DNA of 64,000 bases from Metabacillus malikii (GTDB lineage Bacteria > Bacillota > Bacilli > Bacillales > Bacillaceae). Of the stretch, positions 47,389 through 55,958 are shown piece by piece. Within the stretch, counting starts at the first letter, position 1. Each line of letters opens with the position of its first letter. Location of the stretch: assembly GCF_030813355.1 (NCBI RefSeq), contig NZ_JAUSUD010000006.1:124001-188000 (forward strand). Direction: 5' to 3'. Made by a program: the position numbers and the translations under genes. The notes under the pieces were generated by a model, which did no database searches, was not told the DNA's origin, and worked only from the letters and a program-made list of their open reading frames with translations.

Positions 47389-49434
47389 TTAATCTAACTT
47401 CTCACCACTTAATATCCCACTCTCTTCTAAATATAACCTTAACGATTCGTATTGACTGTCTGTCCAAAATGAGTCCGAATGGATGAGGGTTACTGCATCT
47501 TGTCTCGCAACTTCTAGTGCACGGTAATCATGGACCATATCGGCTACTTTAAATATTGGTACTCCACTTTGTTTTTTTCCAAAAAAGTCCCCTGGACCTC
47601 TCAATTCAAGGTCCCGTTCCGATAGCACAAAGCCATCATTCGTTTCCGTCATAATTCTCATTCTTTCTTTTCCAGTTTCTGACTTAGGATCAGCAAGCAG
47701 AATACAATATGATTGCTCACTCCCTCTACCAACGCGACCACGTAATTGATGAAGCTGCGATAATCCGAATCTTTCCGCATCATAAATAACCATAGTTGTT
47801 GCATTAGGAACATTAACACCAACTTCCACAACAGTTGTTGATACCAATATTTCTACTTTATTTTCGCTAAAACTACGCATAACCTCATCTTTCTCTACCG
47901 ATGTAAGCCTTCCATGCATTAACCCTACCTTAAATTTTCCTCGAAAATACTCAGTAAGCATACTATGGACATCTAAAGCATTTTGCACATCAAGTTTATC
48001 TGATTCTTCTATTAATGGACAAATCACATAAGCTTGTCGGCCTTTCGCTACTTCTTTTTCAATAAATACTAAAATACGATCTAACATATTTGGTTTCACC
48101 CAATATGTTTCAATTGTTTTCCTCCCAGCAGGCAGTTCGTCGATGACCGAAACATCCATTTCACCAAATGCTGTAATTGCCAAAGTTCGCGGGATCGGAG
48201 TAGCTGTCATAAATAATACATCTGTACCCTCACCCTTTTCTCGTAACAAACGACGCTGTTCAACACCAAAGCGATGTTGTTCGTCTGTAATGACCAGTCC
48301 TAATTTATGGAAGTCAATATCATCTTGGATTAAGGCATGTGTACCAATCAAAATATGAATTTGATTATTCTTTATTCTTTCAATAAGTTCTCTCCGCTTT
48401 TTCCCTTTGACAGAACTTGTTAATAATGCAACTTCTATATTAAATGGTGCAAATAATTCTTGCAGTGACGATTCATGCTGTTCGGCAAGTATTTCTGTCG
48501 GTACCATTAATGCACCTTGATAACCTGATAACACAGTAGCATAAAAGGCAATTGCCGCAACTATCGTTTTACCAGAACCTACATCACCTTGCAGTAATCG
48601 ATTCATTCGATACGGTGATTGTAAATCTGTGATAATTTCGTTCACTACTCGCTGTTGTGCATTTGTTAACGGGAAGGGGAGCTTTAAAATAAAATCTTCT
48701 AAGCTTTTTTCTGGAAATTGATGGACAATTCCTTCCGATTGTGTGCGCTGTATTTTCCTAAGAGCTTGCATTTTTAATTGGAACAACAAAAATTCCTCAT
48801 AAACAAATCGTCGTCTAGCTTGTTTTAATTGTGCATTCTCTTTCGGCTGATGGATTAGCATGATTGCTTCTTTACGTGATACTAGTTTATATTTAGCCAA
48901 TATGTCGTCTGGAAGTATTTCTTCAATATCATCCAAGTAATCCCGTAGCGCTAGGGAGACAAATTTCCTCATCCCTTTAACAGTCAATTTACCCTTAACG
49001 GAATAAACAGGCTCCACACCATTTTCATTCTGCTTTGGACCAAATTGTAATTCCATAGCAGTAATGGTTTGACGATGTTTATCCCATTTTCCTGAAACCG
49101 TTACAATGCTTTCAATTGATATTTTACTTTTAAAGTAAGGGCGATTAAAGCAAATAACTGATACTAAATAACGACCTACTAAAAGACGGAATGTTAATCT
49201 AGACTTTTTTCTACCATAATAAGTTAATAATGGCTCACTATGAACTTTACCTTCGACTGTCACTCTCTCCTCATGATTAACATCCGCTAAGTCTTTTAAA
49301 CTATTATCATCATATCGGTAAGGGAAATATTCTAACAAATCTTCGATTGTCTGAATCCCAATTTCATTAAAGAGTTGTTCAGTTTCGTCTCCTACACCTT
49401 TTAAATTAGTAATAGGTTGCAATAATCTATTCAT
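47389..49434 (-). CDS. recG: ATP-dependent DNA helicase RecG
   Basis: Superfamily 2 helicase that remodels stalled forks and branched DNA. The N-terminal wedge/OB domain (about 1-165) contains VTVEGKVHSEPLLTYYGRKK. Walker A GDVGSGKT is at 283-290, the DEQH box is in LVITDEQHRFGVEQR, and motif VI is QLHQLRGRVGRG. The C-terminal RecG signature LRGPGDFFGKKQSGVP is present. The 681 residues match B. subtilis. Its upstream neighbour is a repeat-bearing gap instead of sdaAA. Confidence 0.97.
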   Translation of the reverse strand: MNRLLQPITNLKGVGDETEQLFNEIGIQTIEDLLEYFPYRYDDNSLKDLADVNHEERVTVEGKVHSEPLLTYYGRKKSRLTFRLLVGRYLVSVICFNRPYFKSKISIESIVTVSGKWDKHRQTITAMELQFGPKQNENGVEPVYSVKGKLTVKGMRKFVSLALRDYLDDIEEILPDDILAKYKLVSRKEAIMLIHQPKENAQLKQARRRFVYEEFLLFQLKMQALRKIQRTQSEGIVHQFPEKSLEDFILKLPFPLTNAQQRVVNEIITDLQSPYRMNRLLQGDVGSGKTIVAAIAFYATVLSGYQGALMVPTEILAEQHESSLQELFAPFNIEVALLTSSVKGKKRRELIERIKNNQIHILIGTHALIQDDIDFHKLGLVITDEQHRFGVEQRRLLREKGEGTDVLFMTATPIPRTLAITAFGEMDVSVIDELPAGRKTIETYWVKPNMLDRILVFIEKEVAKGRQAYVICPLIEESDKLDVQNALDVHSMLTEYFRGKFKVGLMHGRLTSVEKDEVMRSFSENKVEILVSTTVVEVGVNVPNATTMVIYDAERFGLSQLHQLRGRVGRGSEQSYCILLADPKSETGKERMRIMTETNDGFVLSERDLELRGPGDFFGKKQSGVPIFKVADMVHDYRALEVARQDAVTLIHSDSFWTDSQYESLRLYLEESGILSGEKLD

Positions 49435-50009
49435 TTCATCTCCGTTGCTAATTCAGTCTATTTTTACTCACGATCCTAACATGACTATATGCAACGATAC
49501 CTCCTAACTTAGATTACTATATATTCTATAAATTCCTGGATAGTATATATTAAAGATTCTTTCTAAAAGTCCTATTTTTACAGTAGCTGCTTAAAGTTCT
49601 AGCATCGACGTCCAAACTTGGGAGGAGTATTCGACTGTGGTAAAGGAATCACAATATTAGAAAGCGAATCAATGATAACTAACCGCAGTAAATGATAACC
49701 TGAATTTTCGAATTCGTATGCCGTAGTTAAGGCTCGCCACCCACGTTACATCTTTAGAATAATTCCAGTGGAGACTCATAACGACAACTAAGTAATCAAC
49801 ATCAATGTATACAAAACAATTATATAAAATTATCTATACAGGTATAGTCTATCAAACTTTTAGTAAACTGTATAAATTTCAAATCTTTTATATTAAAGGT
49901 ATAGACTCACATGTTCCTTTCAATTTGCAATGTATAAGACTCATATCTGTGCTTGAAAAGAGAAATGACACCCCAAAAAAATGCAACTTAATATATTGCA
50001 TAGAAACAC

Positions 50010-50038
50010 AAAAACTCGGCAGTTATGCCGAGTTTTTT
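50010..50038. terminator. Bidirectional terminator downstream of fakA
   Basis: AAAAACTCGGCA and TGCCGAGTTTTT form a perfect 12-bp stem around a 4-nt loop, with A- and U-runs on both sides. It lies beyond the repeat copy that follows fakA. Confidence 0.88.
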
Positions 50039-50044
50039 AATATA

Positions 50045-50272
50045 GACTGTTTTCGTAAACATTGTTGCTTTTAACTGATTTGTCGTTTAGGGTTTGTCTC
50101 CGCTACAGTACTCGCTTTCCGCGGGGTGGGTGGTGAGCCTCTCCTCGGCGTAAACGCCTGTGGGGTCTCACCTCTCCCACGCATCCCGCAGGAGTCTCGC
50201 ACTTACGCTCCGACAAACCCTTAAAAAAGATTAGTGCAAAAAGCCACAATCTTTTAGAAACGAGCCTTAATA
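50045..50272. repeat. Intergenic repeat, copy 2 (most complete)
   Basis: Outer arms AGGGTTTGTC (50089-50098) and GACAAACCCT (50212-50221) are a perfect 10-bp inverted repeat. Inside, GCGGGGTGGG-GGTGAG faces CTCACC-CCCAC-CCCGC, and GGCGT-AA-ACGCC lies at the tip, so the core folds into one long imperfect hairpin. The left flank resembles copy 1. The right flank (AACCCTTAAAAA, CCACAATC-TTAGAAA) resembles copy 3. It reaches almost to the fakA stop. GC-rich blocks of this kind are common between Bacillaceae genes. Confidence 0.8.
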
Positions 50273-50275
50273 TAT

Positions 50276-51934
50276 TTATTCAACTGAAAAAATGTAAGAA
50301 TATAGAGGCTGTTCACCTTTATGTGTCTCTACTTCAATATCTTCAAATTGTGATTCAACATAATTGACTAGCTCTTGTACTTCATCATCAGTTACATCTT
50401 CACCTTGGATGATTGTTAATATTTCATCATCCTCTGTAATCATTGCTGTTAACAATTTTTTAGATGCTGATAACTGATTTTGGTCTGTTATCACAATTTT
50501 GCCGTTAAAAATTCCCATAAAATCATCTTTAGCAATATCTAATCCATCAATATTTGTATCACGAACAGCATATGTGATTTGACCGCTTTTTACATTTGCT
50601 AAAGCTGCTGTTAGTGATTCTTCAACATTGTTAGGTTCAGCTGTAGGGTTAAATGCTAACAAGGCTGCCATTCCCTGAGGAACTGTTTTTGAAGGAATCA
50701 CGATGACATTTTCTTCAACAACTGAAGCAGCTTGTCTCGCAGCCATGACAATATTAGAGTTATTTGGTAAAATCAGGACATTCTCAGCATTAACGTCTTT
50801 AATTGCTTGAACGATATCCTCTGTACTTGGATTCATTGTCTGACCGCCTTCAATGACAACATTGGCACCTATGCTTCTAAACAATTGGGCAATTCCTTTT
50901 CCCATTGTAACGGCAACAATTCCATATTTGCTTTTTTCTTGTTGTTTTATTGGTTCATCTTGTTTTGTTACACCTATGATATCAGTATGTTGCTGTCTCA
51001 TATTTTCAATCTTCATATTAATAAGATTTCCATATTTTTGTCCGTAGGATAACACATCACCAGGTGTTTCTGAATGAATATGTACTTTTGCAAGTTCTTC
51101 ATCTGCGATAACTAGTAATGAGTCACCATATTCATTTAAGTCGTTACGAAACACTTCTTCATCAAACGGAGTTTTACCCTCTTCAAATCGAACCATAAAT
51201 TCTGTACAATAACCAAATTCGATATCCTCGGTATTAATATGACCTTGAACACTTTTATGATGTTCAGCACTAACAAGGTCGTCCATAGATGGCTGTGCAA
51301 TTGTCTCAGGCAGTTTTTCTCCTTTTAATACGGCTAAAAACCCTTCGTAGACAAAAACTAAACCTTGGCCGCCGCTATCAACTACTCCTACTTCTTTAAG
51401 GACGGGTAATAAATCAGGTGTACGGTTTAGTGACTTTTCAGCTTCTATTAATACTTTCTCCATTAGCTTATCAATATCTGATTCGTTTTCTGCCTCAATC
51501 ACAGCAACTTTAGCTGCATCTTTGGCAACTGTCAATATTGTTCCTTCCACAGGTTTCATCACTGCTTTATAAGCAGTATCCACCCCAGCCTGTAAAGCTT
51601 TTGCAAATTCAATACTTGTTATCGTTTCTTTTGCCTCAATTGCTTTTGAAAACCCTCTAAACAATTGAGAAAGAATTACACCAGAATTCCCTCTTGCGCC
51701 CATTAATAGGCCTTTTGAAAGAGCAATTCCTATATTGCCAATATGGTTTGAGGGATTATTTTTAACCTCTTTTGCTCCTGATGTCATCGATAAATTCATG
51801 TTCGTTCCAGTATCTCCATCTGGAACTGGAAAAACGTTTAATGAATCGACTAATTTTGCATTATTAGAAAGATGGTTTGCTCCTTGCAAAATCATTTCAG
51901 CAAAACGTTTCCCATCTAATGTTGTTATAGACAC
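50276..51934 (-). CDS. fakA: Fatty acid kinase FakA (YloV, DhaL family)
   Basis: Kinase that phosphorylates fatty acids bound to FakB-type DegV proteins for use in lipid synthesis. The N-terminal DhaL ATP-binding domain has FPVPDGDTGTNMNLSMTSGA at about 35-54 and KGLLMGARGNSGVILSQLFR. The middle domain contains EFGYCTEFMVRFEEG, and the C-terminal DegV-like part has ILPNNSNIVMAARQAA. The 552 residues fit the family. It starts at GTG 51934, 9 nt behind AAGGAGG, right after yloU. Confidence 0.95.
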   Translation of the reverse strand: MSITTLDGKRFAEMILQGANHLSNNAKLVDSLNVFPVPDGDTGTNMNLSMTSGAKEVKNNPSNHIGNIGIALSKGLLMGARGNSGVILSQLFRGFSKAIEAKETITSIEFAKALQAGVDTAYKAVMKPVEGTILTVAKDAAKVAVIEAENESDIDKLMEKVLIEAEKSLNRTPDLLPVLKEVGVVDSGGQGLVFVYEGFLAVLKGEKLPETIAQPSMDDLVSAEHHKSVQGHINTEDIEFGYCTEFMVRFEEGKTPFDEEVFRNDLNEYGDSLLVIADEELAKVHIHSETPGDVLSYGQKYGNLINMKIENMRQQHTDIIGVTKQDEPIKQQEKSKYGIVAVTMGKGIAQLFRSIGANVVIEGGQTMNPSTEDIVQAIKDVNAENVLILPNNSNIVMAARQAASVVEENVIVIPSKTVPQGMAALLAFNPTAEPNNVEESLTAALANVKSGQITYAVRDTNIDGLDIAKDDFMGIFNGKIVITDQNQLSASKKLLTAMITEDDEILTIIQGEDVTDDEVQELVNYVESQFEDIEVETHKGEQPLYSYIFSVE

Positions 51935-51951
51935 AGGTCTTTTCCTCCTTA

Positions 51952-52314
51952 CTACGGGTTCGCTACACGAACACCTTGTACAAAAATATTAACGGAATCA
52001 ACTGCAAGTCCAACCGTCTGATCTAACGTATATTTCACTTTTGTTTGAACGTTATGTGCGACTTCAGAAATTTTTGTACCATAGCTGACGATAATATACA
52101 TATCAATAAAAATAGCGTCATCTTCCTGGCGCACAATCACGCCTCGGCTAAAGTTTTCTCTTCTAAGTATTTCAGTAAGTCCGTCTTTTATTTGATTCTT
52201 AGATGCCATTCCAACAATACCATAGCAGTCAATCGCTGCACCACCTGCAACGGTTGCAATGACTTCATTTGAAATATCAATCTGTCCGTACTTCGTTTTC
52301 AATTCAATGGACAT
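51952..52314 (-). CDS. yloU: Asp23/Gls24 family protein YloU
   Basis: A 120-residue Asp23/Gls24-family (DUF322) protein with ISNEVIATVAGGAAIDCYGI followed by VGMASK, IVSYGTKISEVAHNVQ, and the C-terminal NIFVQGVRV. It has no membrane segment. Relatives bind the membrane through partner proteins and are linked to envelope stress. The constant pairing of yloU with fakA suggests a role with fatty acid kinase, but its activity is not known. It is encoded 17 bp before fakA. Confidence 0.93.
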   Translation of the reverse strand: MSIELKTKYGQIDISNEVIATVAGGAAIDCYGIVGMASKNQIKDGLTEILRRENFSRGVIVRQEDDAIFIDMYIIVSYGTKISEVAHNVQTKVKYTLDQTVGLAVDSVNIFVQGVRVANP

Positions 52315-52710
52315 AATCTTTCCCCCTTTGGAATTGTTCGCAAGGCTAATGTTATTTTACTATACACTAGTATATTTTAAAAGAAAATCCTTGCACTAGG
52401 ATAATTGCTGAACTAAATAGATAATCGTATAATACAAGTATTGTCAAAAACATAAAAAAAAGAACATTCACTGAAATAAGTTTATGTTTGTTCTATATGT
52501 AGAGTGTAAGCACCTTAACAAAATCATATGTAGGACGCACTATTATTATACAACATGATTGAATATCCTATGTCAAGGAAAAATTCTTGAAAGCTATGCG
52601 ATAGAAGTATTGCAATATAAGATGAGTTATGATAAATTATTAAAGTATGTCATGGGTTTAACATGAATTTTGTATATTATGAGGTTTTTTTGTAGTAAGG
52701 AGGGAATAAC
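52315..52710. other. Divergent regulatory region between yloU and rpmB
   Basis: A gene-free stretch of 396 bp serving yloU leftwards and rpmB rightwards. It holds the rpmB promoter (52610-52638). A minus-strand hairpin lies at 52454-52495, where AGAACA pairs with TGTTCT and eight U residues follow, about 140 nt before yloU. That hairpin could be a terminator or attenuator. I saw no clear promoter for yloU. Confidence 0.55.
52610..52638 (+). promoter_or_regulatory. Candidate SigA promoter of rpmB
   Basis: TTGCAA (52610-52615) and TAAATT (52633-52638) are 17 bp apart, with TG at the extended -10 position, about 70 bp before the rpmB ATG. Confidence 0.55.
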
Positions 52711-52899
52711 ATGGCACGTAAATGCGTTGTTACTGGTAGAAAAACTCGCTCAGGTAATGCACGTTCACACGCAATGAACGCAAACAAACGTACTTGGGGC
52801 GCAAACCTTCAAAAAGTTCGCATCTTAGTTAACGGTAAACCGAAAAAGGTATATGTATCTGCTCGAGCGTTAAGATCAGGTAAAGTTGAGAGAGTTTAA
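52711..52899 (+). CDS. rpmB: 50S ribosomal protein L28
   Basis: The only plus-strand gene in the window. The 62 residues are very basic and begin [20 protein letters not shown] followed by [20 protein letters not shown], the L28 family pattern. This form lacks the paired CxxC zinc motifs that some bacterial L28 proteins carry. It keeps only the single Cys near the start. It has a strong AAGGAGG ribosome-binding site and ends at a terminator shared with spoVM. Confidence 0.98.
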   Translation: MARKCVVTGRKTRSGNARSHAMNANKRTWGANLQKVRILVNGKPKKVYVSARALRSGKVERV

Positions 52900-52954
52900 C
52901 TTTAATTAACTTATCATCTGTAAGCTTATTCATTTCATATAAGAAAGAATAATC

Positions 52955-52992
52955 TAAGAAAAAAGCACCGGCTAAACGGTGCTTTTTTCTTA
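52955..52992. terminator. Bidirectional terminator between rpmB and spoVM
   Basis: A perfect 16-bp palindromic stem (GCACCG/CGGTGC extended by A- and U-runs) encloses GCTAAA. One end is the spoVM stop codon itself, so it ends both convergent transcripts. Confidence 0.92.
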
Positions 52993-53070
52993 GTCTTTTT
53001 TAAATGAGCCTAGCATTGCCCGCACAATTCCTCCTAAAAACTTCGGTAGCTTAATCGTATAAAATTTCAT
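52990..53070 (-). CDS. spoVM: Stage V sporulation protein M (SpoVM)
   Basis: A 26-residue amphipathic helix that marks the outer forespore membrane by its positive curvature and recruits SpoIVA. The residues MKFYTIKLPKFLGGIVRAML plus GSFKKD differ from B. subtilis only in one conservative R-to-K change near the end. Proline 9, needed for localisation, is kept. ATG 53070 follows GAGGAGG. The longer frame upstream is not part of the gene. Its presence shows the organism makes endospores. Confidence 0.97.
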   Translation of the reverse strand: MKFYTIKLPKFLGGIVRAMLGSFKKD

Positions 53071-53303
53071 AATGTCCCTCCTCAACCAAAAATCTTTAAA
53101 CATGCATTCCGCTTGTTCAACGGTTCGGTTAACGTCAAATTTAGCTTCCATTATAAAACATATCTCAACCATAAGATCACGAATCTAGAAGTACTTTACT
53201 TTTTTCTACTTGTCTAGAACAATGAAATAAATCAGTTCTGTACATTCTATTCAGCAGTTGGTTAAAAAATGACGTTAGAACCTTATTCTTGGATCCACAA
53301 GGA

Positions 53304-53951
53304 TTAATCTCGACTTCTTACCATTAATAATATGCCCTCATAAAAAGAAAAAGTACCTTGTTCATAAATGAGTTCATTACTAATACATAATGTTGAACCG
53401 ATTTTGATATGACAATTACTTAGTGGGTACTTAAAATTTTCTAAAGTGATTCCTCGGACCTCATATGATACTGGAATAAATGAAATATATTTCCATTCCT
53501 TGTGTTCTTTTATTGTATATGTACCAGGGGTATGTAGCGTGAGTTGATTTTGACAATCAATTATTTCAATTTCAGTCCTCTTTGATAAACCTTTCATTAA
53601 TAACTGTATATTTGCTAACATATGGTCAATTCGACCACCTGTAGCCCCAAATATTCTAATACTAGTTGGGTTTTGTTCTATAGCCCATTCTAGTGCAAGT
53701 TCAGTATCTGTTTGGTCCTTTTCCGGCGGAAAAATTTTTAATCTTTGCTTGGTTTTTGAAATAGAGTCCATTTCAGAGCTTGTTATTGAGTCAAAATCTC
53801 CAAATGCATATGAAATTGGAATTCCATCCTCCATAAGGTAAACGGCACCTCTATCAATCCCTACCCATGTTACATCATCTTGATTATATTCATTTAAAGG
53901 TGGTATAAGTTCCTTAGGTCCACCTGCAACTAGTGCAATATTACGCATCAT
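53304..53951 (-). CDS. thiN: Thiamine pyrophosphokinase
   Basis: Converts thiamine to thiamine pyrophosphate with ATP. The N-terminal catalytic domain shows IALVAGGPKELIPP, DVTWVGIDRGAVYLMEDGIP and FPPEKDQTDTELALEWA with IFGATGGRIDHMLANIQLL. The C-terminal beta-sandwich includes YISFIPVSYEVRGITLENFK. The 215 residues are typical. Two adjacent ATGs (53951 and 53948) could start it. It lies after rpe as in B. subtilis (yloS). Confidence 0.95.
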   Translation of the reverse strand: MMRNIALVAGGPKELIPPLNEYNQDDVTWVGIDRGAVYLMEDGIPISYAFGDFDSITSSEMDSISKTKQRLKIFPPEKDQTDTELALEWAIEQNPTSIRIFGATGGRIDHMLANIQLLMKGLSKRTEIEIIDCQNQLTLHTPGTYTIKEHKEWKYISFIPVSYEVRGITLENFKYPLSNCHIKIGSTLCISNELIYEQGTFSFYEGILLMVRSRD

Positions 53952-54040
53952 TTACTACCTCATTTTTAGCTTTTTAAATTGTATTACCTCGTTGCATCAA
54001 TGGGATTCGCAAATACAAATTTATTACTATTTTTGGTTAT

Positions 54041-54073
54041 AAAAAAAGCCTGACAAATGAATCTGTCAAACTT
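54041..54073 (-). terminator. Rho-independent terminator after rpe
   Basis: TGACA and TGTCA plus AAG and CTT pair across a small internal loop, followed by seven U residues, 60 bp after the rpe stop. Confidence 0.65.
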
Positions 54074-54133
54074 TGAGATAAGATTTTATTACTTAAGCTA
54101 GCAACTACTAGACTTTTTGACTAAGGATAAAGC

Positions 54134-54790
54134 TTAACTCATAACCGCCTGCTTTAGCTGCTGTATCGCTAACTTACGGTCAATTTGATTATAAATTGCA
54201 GACCCTGCAACTAATACATTAGCTCCTGCTTCAACACATTGCTTTGCAGTAATTTCGTTTACACCACCATCAACTTCAATATCGATTGAAAGTTGCTTCT
54301 CCTTGATAATTGTCGCCAACTGCTCAATTTTTTCTAACACTTTCGGGATGAAAGCCTGCCCTCCAAAACCTGGATTAACAGTCATAAGTAATACCATATC
54401 AACGTCTTCAAGTACATGGATAATTGATTCAATTGGTGTATGCGGATTTAAAACTACACCAGCTTTTATACCAGTTGATTTAATTAACTGAATTGTCCGA
54501 TGTAAATGTTTGCATGCTTCAACATGGACGGTAATGATATCTGCTCCTGCACGGACAAAATCTTCAATGTAAAGGTCAGGATTATCAATCATTAAATGAA
54601 CGTCAAGTGGAAGATTTGTAATAGGTCTAATCGCCTCCACTATTAATGGTCCAATCGTAATATTCGGAACAAAATGACCATCCATTACATCGACATGTAT
54701 GTAATCTGCTCCACCATTTTCAACGTCTTTTATCTCTTCTCCCAATTTTGCAAAATTTGCAGATAAAATTGAAGGTGCAATTTTTATCAT
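54134..54790 (-). CDS. rpe: Ribulose-phosphate 3-epimerase
   Basis: Interconverts ribulose 5-phosphate and xylulose 5-phosphate in the pentose phosphate pathway. The TIM-barrel motifs [35 protein letters not shown] and [13 protein letters not shown] are present, with [20 protein letters not shown] and [13 protein letters not shown] further on. They include the metal and catalytic residues. The 218 residues are standard. It starts 2 bp after rsgA, in an operon with it. Confidence 0.97.
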   Translation of the reverse strand: MIKIAPSILSANFAKLGEEIKDVENGGADYIHVDVMDGHFVPNITIGPLIVEAIRPITNLPLDVHLMIDNPDLYIEDFVRAGADIITVHVEACKHLHRTIQLIKSTGIKAGVVLNPHTPIESIIHVLEDVDMVLLMTVNPGFGGQAFIPKVLEKIEQLATIIKEKQLSIDIEVDGGVNEITAKQCVEAGANVLVAGSAIYNQIDRKLAIQQLKQAVMS

Positions 54791-54792
54791 AA

Positions 54793-55677
54793 TTAATACC
54801 TCGGCTTTCTCTCTTTTATTTCTTCTACAAAAGATAAATAATGGTCATATCTATATTGAGGTATATCACCGTTTTCTACTGCTGCTTTTATAGCACATTT
54901 TGGTTCTTTGACATGCGTACAACCTCGAAACTTACAATCCCCACTTCTTTCTTTCATTTCCGGAAAGCAATATGTCAGATCTTCAATTTCAATTCCTGTA
55001 AACTCTAGAGAACTAAAACCAGGGGTATCAGCAACAAATCCAGTTCCAACAGGAATTAGCTCAACGTGTCTTGTCGTATGCTTCCCCCTCCCTAAATGTG
55101 TAGAAATATCATTCGTCTTTAATTCTAAATCTGGACGTAATAAATTTAATAACGAGGACTTTCCTACACCTGATTGCCCAGCAAATACGGATATTTTATC
55201 ATTTAAGATTGGTTCCATTTCACTTAGAGAGTTTGCTTCGACTGTTGATGTTAAATAGACATGATAACCAATTCGTTTATAATCGTCGGCATATGACTGA
55301 ACCTCTGTTTCAACTTCTTTCGACTGAATTAAATCGATTTTACTTATGACAATAATTGGTTCAATATCATTTGCTTCTATTAATACAAGGAATCTGTCCA
55401 GTAAAGTCGGGCTAAAATCCGGCTCTACTGCTGAAAATACGAGAATGGCTTGATCAACATTACAAATCGGTGGTCTAATTAATTCATTTTTTCGAGTTAA
55501 AACTTCAAGTACATATCCCTCTTGGTCATTGTCTGCTTGATATACGACCTCATCTCCAACGAGAGGTGTAATTTTATTTTTTCGAAATACTCCTCTTCCT
55601 CTACACTGGATAAAGCGGTCACCGTCCTGTACATAGTAAAAACCACTTAGTGCTTTTACAATTTTCCCTTGCGGCAT
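54793..55677 (-). CDS. rsgA: Small-subunit assembly GTPase RsgA (CpgA, YloQ)
   Basis: Circularly permuted GTPase that checks late 30S assembly. An N-terminal OB fold (about 1-65) is followed by G4 SKID (112-115) and G1 GQSGVGKSS (167-175). [10 protein letters not shown] comes next, and the C-terminal zinc module is [14 protein letters not shown]. The 294 residues match B. subtilis CpgA. It is encoded after prkC, whose kinase phosphorylates this protein in B. subtilis. A repeat-bearing gap separates the two. Confidence 0.97.
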   Translation of the reverse strand: MPQGKIVKALSGFYYVQDGDRFIQCRGRGVFRKNKITPLVGDEVVYQADNDQEGYVLEVLTRKNELIRPPICNVDQAILVFSAVEPDFSPTLLDRFLVLIEANDIEPIIVISKIDLIQSKEVETEVQSYADDYKRIGYHVYLTSTVEANSLSEMEPILNDKISVFAGQSGVGKSSLLNLLRPDLELKTNDISTHLGRGKHTTRHVELIPVGTGFVADTPGFSSLEFTGIEIEDLTYCFPEMKERSGDCKFRGCTHVKEPKCAIKAAVENGDIPQYRYDHYLSFVEEIKERKPRY

Positions 55678-55737
55678 GAAAAACCTCCTTGTGAACTTCT
55701 AACTTTGCATTTATTCTGCACAATACTCAAGACAAAT

Positions 55738-55918
55738 GGTGTGGCGGTGAGGAACATCTTTTAAGTATGCAATCATTAAAGTCTCACCTGTGCCACACAA
55801 CTATCGTAAATAACGACAATCAACTATACATATTTTATAGTTTAAACAGATCACACAACCCTTAAAAAGGTTCGTGTAAAACCCACAATCCATTAGAAAA
55901 ATGCCTTTTCAATAAATA
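55738..55918. repeat. Intergenic repeat, copy 3 (degenerate)
   Basis: GTGTGGC-GGTGAG (55739-55751) pairs with CTCACC-GCCACAC (55783-55798) over 13 bp with a 3-nt bulge, like the inner hairpin of copy 2. The right flank keeps AACCCTTAAAAA near 55858 and CCACAATC-ATTAGAAA near 55883, in the same order as copy 2. The GC-rich 26-base block is lost. It fills most of the 281-bp rsgA-prkC gap. Confidence 0.65.
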
Positions 55919-55958
55919 AGTCCTCTTTATTATATAGACTTATTGCATGAGACATATA

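Larger units (their letters stand above)
49435..50275. other. fakA-recG intergenic region
   Basis: An 841-bp gap with no intact gene. It holds repeat copy 2 (50045-50272), a bidirectional terminator (50010-50038), and about 550 bp of further DNA towards recG. In that part a 49-codon minus-strand frame without a start (49599-49745, containing IIDSLSNIVIPLPQ and NTPPKFGRR) is more protein-like than expected. B. subtilis carries sdaAB-sdaAA at this place, and I see no remnant of them. Confidence 0.65.

Noticed and set aside
49805-50074. Plus-strand frame of 89 codons in the fakA-recG gap
   Set aside because: It runs through the terminator hairpin and into the repeat, has no good ribosome-binding site, and has no recognisable domain.
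53071-53172. 34-residue extension in front of SpoVM
   Set aside because: SpoVM is a 26-residue protein and GAGGAGG precedes its own ATG.
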